Shown here one piece after another: positions 51,228-60,619 of a stretch of DNA of 64,000 nt; within the stretch, counting starts at the first letter, position 1, and each line of letters opens with the position of its first letter. A program made the translations under genes and the position numbers. The stretch comes from Lacrimispora amygdalina (lineage in GTDB: Bacteria; Bacillota; Clostridia; Lachnospirales; Lachnospiraceae): NCBI RefSeq assembly GCF_900205965.1, contig NZ_OAOF01000003.1, positions 248,001-312,000 on the forward strand. The letters run 5' to 3'. The notes below the pieces were generated by a model that was given only the letters and a program-made list of their open reading frames with translations, searched no databases and was not told where the DNA came from.

Positions 51228-52280
51228 ATGAAAATGTGGGGCGGGAGGTTATTACTAATGGTATTTGTCTGCAGCATTCTGATGACAGGGTGCAGACAGG
51301 CAAAAGTTGAGACTGCAGAACAGACTCCGGAAAAGGAAGGGGAACGGCCGGTACAGATCGGTCTGAGCATTGACTCTTTTGTCATTGAACGATGGATCCG
51401 GGACCGGGATGTGTTTGTTTCTGCTGCAAAAGAGATGGGGGCAGAAGTTAACGTACAGAATGCCAATGGTGATGTGAATGAGCAGATTGAGCAGATCCAG
51501 TATTTTATTAAAAAACAGATGGATGTCATTGTAGTGGTAGCTGGTGACTGCGAAGAACTGTCGGATGTAATGAAAAAGGCAAAGGCAGCGGGTATAAAAA
51601 CCATGAGCTATGACCGGCTTGTTTTAAATGCAGACAGTGATATGTATATCTCCTTTGACAACCGGGGAGTGGGAAGCCTGATGGCAGAGAATCTGGTTAA
51701 GAACATTCCTGAGGGCGGCAAGATTGTCATGATCCAGGGACCGGAGTCCGATCACAATGTTGCAATGATCCGGGAAGGATTTTATTCGGTGCTGGAAGGA
51801 AAGAATTTAGATGTAGTTTATCAGAACAACTGCGAAGGCTGGCTTGGGGAACAGGCTTATGACTATGCGAAGGAAGCACTGGAAAAATATCCTGATGTGA
51901 AGGGAATCATGTGTGGAAACGATGATCTGGCCACCCAGGTTTTTAAAGCACTTTCCGAAGACCGGCTGGCAGGAAAGGTGTGCCTGGTAGGTCAGGACGG
52001 AGATTTAATGGCCTGCCAGCGGATTGTGGAGGGTACCCAGAATATGACTGCTTTTAAATCAGTGGAAGAGGAAGCCAGGCTGGCAGCGGAGTATGCGGTA
52101 AAGCTTGGCAGGGGAGAACCCTTAAAAGGAGTTGACCAGACCATTCATGACGGTACGTATGATGTACCATATCTGGAGCTTAAGCCGGTTGCAGTTACAA
52201 AGGAAAATATGGATTCCGTCATCATCCAGGGAGGATTTCATCCCAGGGAAGATGTATACTTAAATGTCATAAAGCAGTAG
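51228..52280 (+). CDS. XylF-like sugar-binding lipoprotein without its own ABC genes
   Basis: A 350-residue lipoprotein (lipobox LMTGC, Cys near residue 22) with a class-I periplasmic sugar-binding fold: VQIGLSIDSFVIERW, DVIVVVAGDCEEL, SYDRLVLNAD, GNDDLATQ and MTAFKSVEEEA resemble xylose-binding proteins. It follows YesN by five bases. A terminator then separates it from the ChvE importer. It might feed that importer as a second receptor or assist the three-component sensor. Confidence 0.85.
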   Translation: MKMWGGRLLLMVFVCSILMTGCRQAKVETAEQTPEKEGERPVQIGLSIDSFVIERWIRDRDVFVSAAKEMGAEVNVQNANGDVNEQIEQIQYFIKKQMDVIVVVAGDCEELSDVMKKAKAAGIKTMSYDRLVLNADSDMYISFDNRGVGSLMAENLVKNIPEGGKIVMIQGPESDHNVAMIREGFYSVLEGKNLDVVYQNNCEGWLGEQAYDYAKEALEKYPDVKGIMCGNDDLATQVFKALSEDRLAGKVCLVGQDGDLMACQRIVEGTQNMTAFKSVEEEARLAAEYAVKLGRGEPLKGVDQTIHDGTYDVPYLELKPVAVTKENMDSVIIQGGFHPREDVYLNVIKQ

Positions 52281-52296
52281 CATTTTTTTGCAAGAT

Positions 52297-52327
52297 AAAA
52301 AAGTCCTGTATTTTCAGGGCTTTTTTT
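52297..52327 (+). terminator. Rho-independent terminator after the XylF-like gene
   Basis: AAAAAAGTCCTG (52297-52308) pairs with CAGGGCTTTTTT (52315-52326, one G-T wobble). The stem ends in an uninterrupted T run. Confidence 0.85.
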
Positions 52328-52351
52328 ATGTGGATAAATACGTGCTAACGG

Positions 52352-52386
52352 TTGACAAACAAGTCCTGATTCTTCCGTGTTAAGAT
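52352..52386 (+). promoter_or_regulatory. Possible chvE promoter with unusual spacing
   Basis: A perfect TTGACA (52352-52357) lies 23 bases before TAAGAT (52381-52386), too far for a normal sigma-A promoter. The -10 carries an extended TGn, so it may be activator-dependent, for example on YesN. Confidence 0.4.
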
Positions 52387-52424
52387 AAGTATATCAAAAA
52401 CAAGTATTGGAGGAGGATTTATCA

Positions 52425-53588
52425 ATGAAAAGAAAACTTTTAGCAGTGGCGATGACTCTGGCCATGACGGCAGGAATACTGGCCGGGTGCAGCGGCGGGG
52501 GAAGCAAAGCACCGGAAACAAAGGCACCGGAAACAACAACGGCAGCTGCCGCTGATACCACCAAGGCAGATGAAACCACTGCAGCAGAAGCTAAAACATT
52601 GAATAAGGAAGATGTAACAATCGGCGTTGCCATGCCGACCAAGGATTTACAGAGATGGAATCAGGATGGCGCCAACATGAAAAAAGAACTGGAGAGTGCA
52701 GGATATAAGGTAGATCTTCAGTATGCCAGCAATGACGTTCAGACCCAGGTATCCCAGATTGAAAACATGATCTCCAATGGCTGCAATATGTTAGTCATCG
52801 CTTCTATTGACGGAAGTTCTTTAGGAGAACCGCTCTCCCAGGCAAAGTCCATGGGAATCCCGGTTATCGCTTATGACCGTCTGATCATGAACTCCGATGC
52901 AGTTACATATTATGCTACATTTGATAACTACAAAGTAGGACAGAAGCAGGGAGAATATCTGGTAGAATCTCTTGGGCTTGACAAGGGCGGAGATCCGAAG
53001 AATATCGAATTCTTTACCGGTGATCCTGCTGATAACAACTGCAAGTTCTTCTTCGGAGGAGCCATTGATGTCTTAAAGAAATATATTGATAACGGACAGT
53101 TAGTAGTAAAATCAGGCCAGGTAGAATTTGAGCAGGTTGCAACTGAAAAATGGGATTCCGAGAAAGCCCAGAACCGTATGGATACCATTATCGCAGGTAA
53201 CTATTCAGACGGAACCGTACTGGATGCAGTTCTTTGCTCCAACGATTCAACCGCTCTTGGTGTTGAGAATGCACTTGCATCTTCTTACACCGGCAAATAC
53301 CCGATCATAACAGGTCAGGACTGTGATATCGCAAATGTTAAGAACATGATTCAGGGAAAACAGGCCATGAGCGTTTTCAAAGATACCAGAACTCTGGCTA
53401 CCCAGGTAGTAAAGATGGTTGATTCTGTTATGCAGGGCGGCAAAGCTGAGATCAATGATACCAAATCCTATGACAATGGAACTGGAATCATCCCCACCTA
53501 TCTTTGTGATCCGGTGGTTGTTACAGTTGACAATTACAAAGATATGCTGATCACTTCCGGCTACTACACAGAAGATCAGTTAAAGTAA
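52425..53588 (+). CDS. chvE: ChvE-type multiple-monosaccharide-binding lipoprotein
   Basis: A 387-residue lipoprotein with signal peptide and lipobox ILAGC (Cys23), a Thr/Glu/Ala-rich linker (about 29-60) and a class-I binding domain: VTIGVAMPTKDLQRWNQDG, NMLVIASIDGSSL, IAYDRLIMNSDAV, CSNDSTALG and MSVFKDTRTLA. The match to ChvE, including PTKDLQRW, is close. It delivers aldoses to GguA/GguB, encoded next. GGAGGAGG before the ATG predicts high expression, and an intercistronic hairpin downstream should favour more receptor than transporter. Confidence 0.92.
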   Translation: MKRKLLAVAMTLAMTAGILAGCSGGGSKAPETKAPETTTAAAADTTKADETTAAEAKTLNKEDVTIGVAMPTKDLQRWNQDGANMKKELESAGYKVDLQYASNDVQTQVSQIENMISNGCNMLVIASIDGSSLGEPLSQAKSMGIPVIAYDRLIMNSDAVTYYATFDNYKVGQKQGEYLVESLGLDKGGDPKNIEFFTGDPADNNCKFFFGGAIDVLKKYIDNGQLVVKSGQVEFEQVATEKWDSEKAQNRMDTIIAGNYSDGTVLDAVLCSNDSTALGVENALASSYTGKYPIITGQDCDIANVKNMIQGKQAMSVFKDTRTLATQVVKMVDSVMQGGKAEINDTKSYDNGTGIIPTYLCDPVVVTVDNYKDMLITSGYYTEDQLK

Positions 53589-53608
53589 TCAGGCGGATTT
53601 CCTTAACG

Positions 53609-53638
53609 GGGACGGCTTTTATGAATGAAAGCCGTCCC
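53609..53638 (+). other. Intercistronic hairpin between chvE and gguA
   Basis: GGGACGGCTTT (53609-53619) and AAAGCCGTCCC (53628-53638) pair perfectly (11 bp) with no following T run. Such stems often stabilise the upstream receptor mRNA and lower downstream expression. Confidence 0.75.
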
Positions 53639-53664
53639 TGAATTATAAAGAGGGAGGGATATTC

Positions 53665-55269
53665 TTGGCAAATATACTTTTGGAAATGAAAAACATCACC
53701 AAGACGTTTCCGGGTGTGAAAGCCCTGGATCTCGTAAACCTTCAGGTAGAAGAAGGAGAGATCCATGCTCTGGTGGGCGAAAACGGAGCGGGCAAGTCCA
53801 CTCTGATGAATGTACTCAGCGGTATCTATCCCTACGGATCATACGAGGGAGACATCATCTACAACGGAGAGATCTGTAAATTCAGTCATATCAGCGACAG
53901 TGAAAAAAAGGGAATCGTCATCATCCATCAGGAGCTGGCATTAGTTCCCTATATGACCATTGCCGAAAACATGTATCTTGGAAATGAAAAAGGAAGAAAA
54001 TACGCAATCAACTGGAATGAAACCTTTGGGGAGGCTGATAAATATTTAAAGACAGTAGGACTAATGGAATCCTCCCATACACTGATTAAAGATATCGGTG
54101 TAGGAAAGCAGCAGCTGGTAGAAATAGCAAAAGCACTGGCCAAAAATGCGAAGCTGCTGATTCTCGACGAACCGACTGCATCATTAAATGAAGATGATTC
54201 CAAAGCTCTTTTGGATCTTCTGAAAAAATTTAAATCACAGGGTATGACCTCGATTATCATATCACACAAACTGAATGAAATTGCCTATGTAGCGGATAAA
54301 ATCACCATCATCCGCGATGGCTCAACCATAGAAACACTAAACAGTAAGACAGATACGATAACAGAAGACAGGATTATAAAAGGAATGGTAGGCAGGGAAC
54401 TGGTGGACCGTTTCCCGAAGCGTACGGACATTACAATCGGAGAAAAATCCATGGAAGTGGAACACTGGAATGCCAGCCATCCGCTTTACTCGGAACACAA
54501 GGTAGTAGATGACGTCTCTTTCTATGTGAGAAAGGGCGAAGTAGTGGGAATCTGCGGTCTGATGGGAGCGGGAAGAACCGAGCTTGCCATGAGCCTGTTT
54601 GGAAAAAGCTACGGAGCCAATATCTCAGGGACTCTTAAGATTAACGGGCAGGAAGTACATCTTCACTCTGTACGGGATGCCATCCGGCATAAGCTGGCAT
54701 ACGTAACGGAAGACCGGAAAGGAAACGGCCTGATTTTAGGAAATCCCATACGGATTAATACAACGCTTGCTAATTTGGGGGCAGTCAGCAGGAGAAGTGT
54801 CATTGATAAGGACCGGGAAATACTGGTTGCGGAGGAATACATTGAAAAGCTGAAGACGAAATGTCCTTCTGTAGAACAGGCAGCAGGGAATTTAAGCGGC
54901 GGAAACCAGCAGAAGGTTCTTCTGGCAAAATGGATGTTTGCTGAGCCGGATATTCTGATCCTTGACGAGCCCACCAGAGGAATCGATGTGGGTGCCAAAT
55001 ACGAAATCTACTGTATCATAAACCAACTGGCAGCCGCCGGGAAATCGGTTGTCATGATATCCTCCGAACTGCCGGAGATACTTGGAATGTCTGACCGCAT
55101 TTATATTATGAATGAAGGAAAGATTGCCGGTGAGATGAACGCGAAAGAGGCTACGCAGGAAAAAATCATGGCATGTATTTTAAATTCAGATAAGCATTCT
55201 TCGGGTATACCTTTAACCCCGGATAATATGGGCTTGAAAGAAGAAGGGAGAGTAGAAGATGGAGAATAA
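53665..55269 (+). CDS. gguA: Monosaccharide ABC importer ATPase with two nucleotide-binding domains
   Basis: A 534-residue double ATPase of the RbsA/XylG/GguA family. The first domain has GENGAGKST and [11 protein letters not shown]. The second has the characteristic altered Walker [10 protein letters not shown] with LSGGNQQKV and [14 protein letters not shown]. The start is TTG at 53665, six bases after GGGAGGG, and no ATG gives the conserved N-terminus. It powers uptake with GguB and overlaps its gene by 11 bases. Confidence 0.93.
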   Translation: MANILLEMKNITKTFPGVKALDLVNLQVEEGEIHALVGENGAGKSTLMNVLSGIYPYGSYEGDIIYNGEICKFSHISDSEKKGIVIIHQELALVPYMTIAENMYLGNEKGRKYAINWNETFGEADKYLKTVGLMESSHTLIKDIGVGKQQLVEIAKALAKNAKLLILDEPTASLNEDDSKALLDLLKKFKSQGMTSIIISHKLNEIAYVADKITIIRDGSTIETLNSKTDTITEDRIIKGMVGRELVDRFPKRTDITIGEKSMEVEHWNASHPLYSEHKVVDDVSFYVRKGEVVGICGLMGAGRTELAMSLFGKSYGANISGTLKINGQEVHLHSVRDAIRHKLAYVTEDRKGNGLILGNPIRINTTLANLGAVSRRSVIDKDREILVAEEYIEKLKTKCPSVEQAAGNLSGGNQQKVLLAKWMFAEPDILILDEPTRGIDVGAKYEIYCIINQLAAAGKSVVMISSELPEILGMSDRIYIMNEGKIAGEMNAKEATQEKIMACILNSDKHSSGIPLTPDNMGLKEEGRVEDGE

Positions 55270-56434
55270 ATTAAAAATGTCGGAAGCACTTAAAAAATAT
55301 ACGATGGTCATCGTTCTGGCAGTTGTGGTAGTTTTGTTTACAGTAAATACAGGAGGGAAAATGCTTCTCCCCCAGAATGTAAACAACTTAATCGCACAGA
55401 ATGCATATGTGTTTATTCTGGCAACCGGAATGCTCTTCTGTATTCTGACCGGCGGCAACATCGATTTGTCGGTTGGTTCTGTGGTTTGTTTCGTAGGAGC
55501 TATAGGCGGAAGCATGATGATTAAGATGGGAATGAACCCCTATCTGTCTCTTTTTTCCATGATAATAGTCGGCGGTCTGGTCGGAGCCTGGCAGGGCTTC
55601 TGGATTGCATACGTCCGTATCCCGCCATTTATCGTAACCCTTGCCGGAATGCTGATCTTCCGCGGGCTCTCCAACGTGGTGCTTCAGGGTATGACTTTAT
55701 CCCCTGTACCGGACAGCTTTTTAAACCTGTTTAATACGTATGTTCCAGATGTATTTGGTATGGAAGGGTTTAACCTTACCTGCTTTCTTGTGGGAATTGC
55801 AGCCTGCTGTATTTTTATCGTGACAGAAATAACCTCCAGAAAAATAAAACAGAAGAAAGGGTACCGGGTAGACCCGCTAAGCAGCATGATTTTAAAATTA
55901 ACATTGATCAGTGCTGTTGTCCTCTTCTTTATGTATAAGCTGTCCTTGTACAAAGGAATTCCCAATGCCCTGATCTGGGTTGTGGCAATTATTGTAATTT
56001 ACAGTTACATAGCTTCCAAAACAACTACCGGACGCTACTTCTATGCTGTGGGCGGAAATGAAAAAGCGACAAGACTATCCGGAATCGACACCAATAAGGT
56101 ATATTTTCTTGCATATCTGAATATGGGTCTGCTGGCAGCAGTGGCAGGCATGGTTACAGTGGCCCGCTTAAACTCTGCAAATCCAACAGCAGGAAATAAC
56201 TATGAATTGGATGCCATCGGCGCCTGCTTCATCGGCGGAGCTTCCGCATATGGTGGTACCGGTACTGTACCTGGTGTTATCGTAGGTGCTACACTGATGG
56301 GCGTCTTAAATCTGGGTATGAGTATCATGGGTGTGGATCAGAACCTGCAGAAAGTGGTAAAAGGTGCTGTTCTTGTTGCGGCAGTTATATTTGATGTGGT
56401 AAGTAAGAGAAAAACATTTATTGTAAAACAGTAA
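55259..56434 (+). CDS. gguB: Monosaccharide ABC importer permease
   Basis: A 391-residue permease of the BPD_transp_2 type (RbsC/XylH/GguB) with about ten helices. Signature parts are [13 protein letters not shown] near residue 60 and [19 protein letters not shown] near residue 325. It forms the pore as a homodimer. It is the last gene of the chvE operon and a terminator follows. Confidence 0.93.
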   Translation: MENKLKMSEALKKYTMVIVLAVVVVLFTVNTGGKMLLPQNVNNLIAQNAYVFILATGMLFCILTGGNIDLSVGSVVCFVGAIGGSMMIKMGMNPYLSLFSMIIVGGLVGAWQGFWIAYVRIPPFIVTLAGMLIFRGLSNVVLQGMTLSPVPDSFLNLFNTYVPDVFGMEGFNLTCFLVGIAACCIFIVTEITSRKIKQKKGYRVDPLSSMILKLTLISAVVLFFMYKLSLYKGIPNALIWVVAIIVIYSYIASKTTTGRYFYAVGGNEKATRLSGIDTNKVYFLAYLNMGLLAAVAGMVTVARLNSANPTAGNNYELDAIGACFIGGASAYGGTGTVPGVIVGATLMGVLNLGMSIMGVDQNLQKVVKGAVLVAAVIFDVVSKRKTFIVKQ

Positions 56435-56457
56435 GCTGAATTGAAAATAGTAGTTAG

Positions 56458-56513
56458 GCGTGGGAATAGGATGATTCATCTTTGAATAGTCCCGTTCCTG
56501 CGTTTTTATATTT
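56458..56513 (+). terminator. Terminator of the chvE-gguAB operon
   Basis: A long imperfect stem pairs GCGTGGGAATAGG... (from 56458) with ...CCCGTTCCTGCG (to 56503), with GATTCA/TGAATA near the loop. A T-rich tail follows (56504-56513). Confidence 0.65.
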
Positions 56514-56546
56514 AAAATAAGGGGAGCTGATTGTAGCAAATAAACA

Positions 56547-56575
56547 TTGTTGAATATGGGAATATATGGTAAGAT
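56547..56575 (+). promoter_or_regulatory. Predicted toxin-gene promoter
   Basis: TTGTTG (56547-56552), 17-base spacer, TAAGAT (56570-56575). It gives a leader of about 75 bases before the holin-like toxin ORF. Confidence 0.5.
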
Positions 56576-56655
56576 TTATTTAGGAGTAATCGAATACAGG
56601 GTGGAACCTTCCAAATTTTATGTCTTTATGTCGTAACAAGATGGGATGTGTGCAG

Positions 56656-56739
56656 ATGGATATATACCAAACTTTAAGCATATTGTTTTTAGGAGGTACG
56701 TTTCTAATCGCATTGCTGACTTACATAGGAAAAAAATAG
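56656..56739 (+). CDS. Putative holin-like type I toxin peptide, 27 aa
   Basis: MDIYQTLSILFLGGTFLIAL continues LTYIGKK: one hydrophobic helix ending in a short basic tail. This is the form of the 'putative holin-like toxin' family (MxxYExLxxMxxFGxxxxxLLxYIxxK) encoded in type I toxin-antitoxin loci of Firmicutes. These peptides insert into the membrane. An in-frame ATG at 56641 would add five residues; neither start has a strong ribosome site, as is usual for type I toxins. A 5' leader segment (56600-56614) can pair with a 3' segment (56798-56812), and an antisense RNA runs against the 3' end. Confidence 0.7.
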   Translation: MDIYQTLSILFLGGTFLIALLTYIGKK

Positions 56740-56836
56740 CCTACCCTGACGCCAACAGGATAGGCATACTCATCATCAGATGAGCATTTAAGCAATCTTG
56801 GAAGCTTCCACCTTGTGTGGCGGTTACTCTTTTATA
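56731..56836 (-). ncRNA. Predicted antitoxin RNA, antisense to the toxin 3' end
   Basis: On the minus strand TTTACA (56871-56866) and TATATT (56847-56842) form a promoter with an 18-base spacer, predicting an RNA start near 56835. It would end at a strong terminator: GCCTATCCTG (56765-56756) pairs with CAGGGTAGGC (56748-56739), followed by T, A and then six or seven T's. The RNA of about 105 bases overlaps the last toxin codons and the 3' untranslated region, as in TxpA/RatA and BsrG/SR4 pairs. Confidence 0.6.
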
Positions 56837-56902
56837 ATATAAATATACCACATTGCAGATGTAGTTGTAAAGAGAAAAGTTATCTGTGATCGATAGAAGA
56901 AA

Positions 56903-56942
56903 GCCGCCGTCTGACTGAAAATCTTCAGCCGGCGGCAATTTT
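56903..56942. terminator. Strong hairpin downstream of the toxin-antitoxin locus
   Basis: GCCGCCG (56903-56909) pairs with CGGCGGC (56930-56936), and CTGA with TCAG inside, with one mismatch. AATTTT follows. The rest of 56943-57078 is an AT-rich leader to rfbC holding a possible -10 (TAGAAT), with no convincing -35. Confidence 0.55.
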
Positions 56943-57078
56943 GCTATTTTGTATCATATATGCTCTTCCAACCGGACCGAAACTAATAAAAATTTTCCTA
57001 TATATAGAAATCTTTGCTGAGTTGTGGTAGAATGCTACAAGTAAAAGAATGTTTTGAAATGTAAAGGAGCATAAAAAA

Positions 57079-57633
57079 ATGGGAAAGATAAAAGTAACAT
57101 CATGTGAGATAGAAGGGCTTTATGTGATAGAACCAACAGTATTTCCGGATTCAAGGGGATACTTTATGGAAACCTACAATCAGAACGATTTCAAAGAAGC
57201 AGGCCTGACTATGAATTTCGTGCAGGACAACCAGTCCATGTCTGTAAAAGGAGTATTAAGAGGACTTCACTTTCAGAAACAGTTTCCTCAGGGAAAGCTG
57301 GTCCGTGCAGTAAGAGGTACAGTTTTTGATGTAGCAGTGGATTTAAGAGCATCTTCCAAAACGTATGGAAAGTGGTTCGGTGTGGAGCTGTCCGCAGAAA
57401 ACAAAAAACAATTTTATATTCCCGAAGGTTTTGCCCATGGTTTTTTAGTTCTGTCCGATGAAGCTGAATTTGCGTATAAATGCACAGATTTCTATCATCC
57501 AGGTGACGAAGGCGGAATTCTCTGGAGTGATCCCGAGATCGGAATTGAATGGCCAATTTCAGAGGGAATGGAGCTTACTATTTCCGACAAGGATCAAAAG
57601 TGGAGCGGCATCCGGGATACGTTTAAATTTTAG
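57079..57633 (+). CDS. rfbC: dTDP-4-dehydrorhamnose 3,5-epimerase
   Basis: A 184-residue RmlC cupin that epimerises dTDP-4-keto-6-deoxyglucose at C3 and C5 on the way to dTDP-L-rhamnose. Motifs are DSRGYFMETYN, the substrate loop QDNQSMSVKGVLRGLHFQ (catalytic His in GLHFQ), IPEGFAHGFLVLSD and DPEIGIEWP. The other rhamnose genes are not in the window and may follow the right edge. AAAGGAG precedes the ATG; the Wzm gene starts 15 bases after the stop. It opens the ABC-dependent glycan locus. Confidence 0.93.
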   Translation: MGKIKVTSCEIEGLYVIEPTVFPDSRGYFMETYNQNDFKEAGLTMNFVQDNQSMSVKGVLRGLHFQKQFPQGKLVRAVRGTVFDVAVDLRASSKTYGKWFGVELSAENKKQFYIPEGFAHGFLVLSDEAEFAYKCTDFYHPGDEGGILWSDPEIGIEWPISEGMELTISDKDQKWSGIRDTFKF

Positions 57634-57648
57634 CGAGAGGAGAAAACC

Positions 57649-58461
57649 ATGAACTATCTGGTTTCCTTATTAAAAGAAATCTATATAAAGAGAAAACTGA
57701 TTCTGGATTTATCCAAGGCAGATTTTAAGAAGCGGTTTGTAGGCTCCTATTTCGGCATCGCATGGATGTTTTTACAGCCCATTGCCACCGTCCTTGTTTA
57801 TTTTTTTGTTTTCCAGATGGGATTTAAAAGTGTGCCGCCAATTAAGGTTTATCCCTATGTACTTTGGCTGATCCCGGGCATTGTACCATGGTTTTATTTA
57901 AGTGAGATTTTAATCATGGGGACCAACTGCCTGCAGGAATATAATTATCTGGTGAAGAAAGTGGTTTTCCGCGTGGAAATTCTTCCATTTATTAAGATGT
58001 TTTCCTGTCTTATGGTACATGGTATTTTTGCTGTTATTATGTTTGTAGTATTTTTATGCTATGGTTTTTTGCCAAAGGCCAGCTGGATTCAGATTATATA
58101 CTATACCTTTGCGGCCTCCATGCTGTCTCTGGCTATTTCCTATTTTACCAGTGCCATTAATGTATTTTTCAAGGATATGGCGCAGATTGTGGGTATCTGT
58201 CTGCAGTTTGGCATGTGGATGGTGCCGATTATGTGGTCTCCGGAGATGTTTCCCTCAGCACCGGAGTGGCTTCCCAGCCTGCTGAAAATAAATCCGGTCT
58301 ATTATATTGTGGCAGGATACCGTGACAGCATGATATATGGAAACTGGTTTTTTGAACGGCCAACCCTTGGTCTTTATTTCTGGTTTGTTACCATTGTCTT
58401 ATTTTTAATAGGACTAAAAGTATTTAAAAAGCTGCGTCCGCATTTTTCCGATGTGCTGTAG
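57649..58461 (+). CDS. wzm: Polysaccharide ABC-2 exporter permease (Wzm/TagG-like)
   Basis: A 270-residue ABC-2 permease with six helices. The N-terminal LSKADFKKRFVGSYFGIAWM (amphipathic interface helix) and PGIVPWFYLSE are family signatures, as is the C-terminal NPVYYIVAGYRDS. Together with the Wzt ATPase encoded next it exports a finished undecaprenyl-diphosphate-linked glycan. Unlike the flippases at 33-36 kb, this route needs chain length to be fixed in the cytosol. Confidence 0.92.
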   Translation: MNYLVSLLKEIYIKRKLILDLSKADFKKRFVGSYFGIAWMFLQPIATVLVYFFVFQMGFKSVPPIKVYPYVLWLIPGIVPWFYLSEILIMGTNCLQEYNYLVKKVVFRVEILPFIKMFSCLMVHGIFAVIMFVVFLCYGFLPKASWIQIIYYTFAASMLSLAISYFTSAINVFFKDMAQIVGICLQFGMWMVPIMWSPEMFPSAPEWLPSLLKINPVYYIVAGYRDSMIYGNWFFERPTLGLYFWFVTIVLFLIGLKVFKKLRPHFSDVL

Positions 58462-58482
58462 GCAGTTACAATGGAGGATTCA

Positions 58483-59823
58483 ATGTCCGTAGAATCGAAT
58501 AACAAAGCACTGTCTGTTAATAATGTAACCAAAATATATAAATTATATGAAAAACCCATTGACCGGTTAAAAGAGGCCATGAGTGTGACTCATAAGAATT
58601 ACCACCGGGATTTTTACGCCTTAAACGGAATATCCTTTGATGTGGAAAAAGGAAAGACCGTAGGCATCATCGGCACCAACGGATCTGGAAAATCAACCAT
58701 TTTAAAGATCATCACCGGCGTTCTGACCCCTACTACTGGAACTGTGGAGGTAAATGGGGTGATTTCCGCTCTTTTAGAGCTTGGAGCGGGATTTAACATG
58801 GATTATACCGGAATTGAAAATATCTATATGAACGGTACCATGATGGGATTCTCCAGAAAAGAGATGGATGAGAAGCTAAAGGACATCCTGGATTTCGCCG
58901 ATATCGGAGATTTTGTCTATCAGCCTGTAAAGACGTATTCCAGCGGTATGTTTGTGCGCCTTGCATTTGCTCTTGCCATTAATGTAGAGCCGGAGATTCT
59001 CATCGTCGATGAAGCATTGTCAGTCGGAGACGTATTTTTTCAGGCCAAATGTTACCGCCGTATGGAAGAAATCCGTAAAAATGGCACCACCATTCTCATG
59101 GTTACCCATGATATGGGCGCTATTATCAAGTATTGTGACCGTGTTGTAGTCTTAAATAAAGGCAATTTCATCGCAGAAGGTGAGCCGGGGAAAATGGTGG
59201 ATCTTTATAAGAAGATTCTTGCGAACCAGATGGATGACTTACAAGAAGTGCTGGATCAGGAGGATAACAGTCTGTACAATGATTTCTCAGGAGACCGGGC
59301 ACTTTCTGAACGAAGCAGTATTTCACAAGGCGCTCTGATGAAGGATAAGCTTACCATCAACCCGAACCGTACAGAGTACGGAGATAAAAGGGCGGAAATC
59401 GTTGATTTTGGTCTTCTTGACGAGAGAGGAAACATTACCAATCTCCTGTTGAAGGGAGAGCGTTTTACCATAAAGGAACGGATTCATTTTCATGGAGGTA
59501 TTGAAGCACCGATTTTTACTTACACCATCAAGGACAAGCGTGGAGCCGATTTAACAGGAACTAATACCATGTTTGAGTCCTCCGATGTAAAGGCTGTGAA
59601 AAAAGGTGATGAATACGTGGTGGAGTTCACCCAGAAGATGACTCTCCAGGGCGGAGAGTATCTGCTGTCCATGAGCTGTACCGGTTTTGAGAACGGGGAA
59701 CATGTGGTTTACCACCGTCTCTATGATATTGTAAATATTACCGTTATATCCAACAAGAATACGGTGGGTGTTTACGATATGGAGCCGGATGTAAGCCTGA
59801 CACTTCTCCGTGCAGAAAAGTAA
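58483..59823 (+). CDS. wzt: Polysaccharide ABC exporter ATPase with C-terminal glycan-binding domain (Wzt)
   Basis: A 446-residue ATPase. The N-terminal NBD (about 10-250) has GTNGSGKST, YSSGMFVRLAFALA as signature and ILIVDEALSVGD. A C-terminal beta-sandwich domain (about 290-440) resembles the Wzt_C carbohydrate-binding module that recognises the modified end of export-ready O-antigen. The ATG at 58483 is chosen because GGAGG sits five bases upstream; the in-frame ATG at 58471 precedes that site. The presence of Wzt_C predicts a terminal modification, and the next two genes can supply one. Confidence 0.9.
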   Translation: MSVESNNKALSVNNVTKIYKLYEKPIDRLKEAMSVTHKNYHRDFYALNGISFDVEKGKTVGIIGTNGSGKSTILKIITGVLTPTTGTVEVNGVISALLELGAGFNMDYTGIENIYMNGTMMGFSRKEMDEKLKDILDFADIGDFVYQPVKTYSSGMFVRLAFALAINVEPEILIVDEALSVGDVFFQAKCYRRMEEIRKNGTTILMVTHDMGAIIKYCDRVVVLNKGNFIAEGEPGKMVDLYKKILANQMDDLQEVLDQEDNSLYNDFSGDRALSERSSISQGALMKDKLTINPNRTEYGDKRAEIVDFGLLDERGNITNLLLKGERFTIKERIHFHGGIEAPIFTYTIKDKRGADLTGTNTMFESSDVKAVKKGDEYVVEFTQKMTLQGGEYLLSMSCTGFENGEHVVYHRLYDIVNITVISNKNTVGVYDMEPDVSLTLLRAEK

Positions 59824-59836
59824 GGAGGAAGTATGC

Positions 59837-60619
59837 ATGAATGATATCAGCCCTGAACTTAAGAAGCTGTATCAGAATTATAATGGTGACATCAAAAAGC
59901 TGTTACAGGACAATCCACGGCTTGATTACTTATATGCCTTATCAGATATAAGAGAGAATCTGCTGGACTGGTTTGAATTTAAACCGGAGGCCACTCTTTT
60001 GCAGGTGGGTTCCGACTACGGCGCACTTACAGGCTTATACAGCAGACGGGTAAAAGAGGTTACGGTTTTAGATCCCAATCAGAACAATCTGTCTTTTAAC
60101 CGACTCCGCCATGAGAAACGGAACAATATCCGTTATGTAAATGGAGATATCCACTCATTTACCAGTGATCAGAGGTTTGATTATATCGTTTTTGCAGGTT
60201 CTCTTTGTGAACCATATAAAGCCGCTGCTGAGAAAGCCAGAGAACTTTTAAAGCCAGAAGGAATCATGATTGCCGCAATCGCTAACCGGCTGGGATTAAA
60301 ATATCAGGCGGGTGCAAAGGCGGAGCAGTACTCTCTTTCCAGAACGGAGCTTAAGGAACTTTTATGCGGCAGCGGGGAAGATGAGGGAACTTTGAAGTTT
60401 TATTACCCTATGCCGGATTACCGCCTTCCCGTAACTCTTTATTCCGATGGATATCTGCCGGGAAAGGGTGATTTAACCCATGCTATTCTTGCCTATGATT
60501 ATCCCAAATATTTACGGTTTGATCTGGGGAAGATGTTTGATGAAGTATGTGAAGGAAAACAGTTTGAGACATTTGCCAATTCATTTTTAACCATTTGGAG
60601 CCGTAATGAAGAAAATTAA
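59837..60619 (+). CDS. Class I SAM-dependent methyltransferase, possible chain-terminating enzyme
   Basis: A 260-residue protein. After a helical N-terminal region comes the Rossmann core: LLQVGSDYGALTG (motif I), VTVLDPNQNNL (acidic loop binding the ribose) and FDYIVFAGSL (post-motif), then LKPEGIMIAAI. The C-terminal part (about 165-255) resembles sugar or small-molecule methyltransferases. AAGGAGG is eight bases before the ATG at 59837. The stop lies 14 bases inside the next gene, so the two are coupled. Placement between Wzt and a kinase-coiled coil-GT protein suggests methylation of the glycan's non-reducing end, as WbdD does; this is inference. Confidence 0.8.
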   Translation: MNDISPELKKLYQNYNGDIKKLLQDNPRLDYLYALSDIRENLLDWFEFKPEATLLQVGSDYGALTGLYSRRVKEVTVLDPNQNNLSFNRLRHEKRNNIRYVNGDIHSFTSDQRFDYIVFAGSLCEPYKAAAEKARELLKPEGIMIAAIANRLGLKYQAGAKAEQYSLSRTELKELLCGSGEDEGTLKFYYPMPDYRLPVTLYSDGYLPGKGDLTHAILAYDYPKYLRFDLGKMFDEVCEGKQFETFANSFLTIWSRNEEN

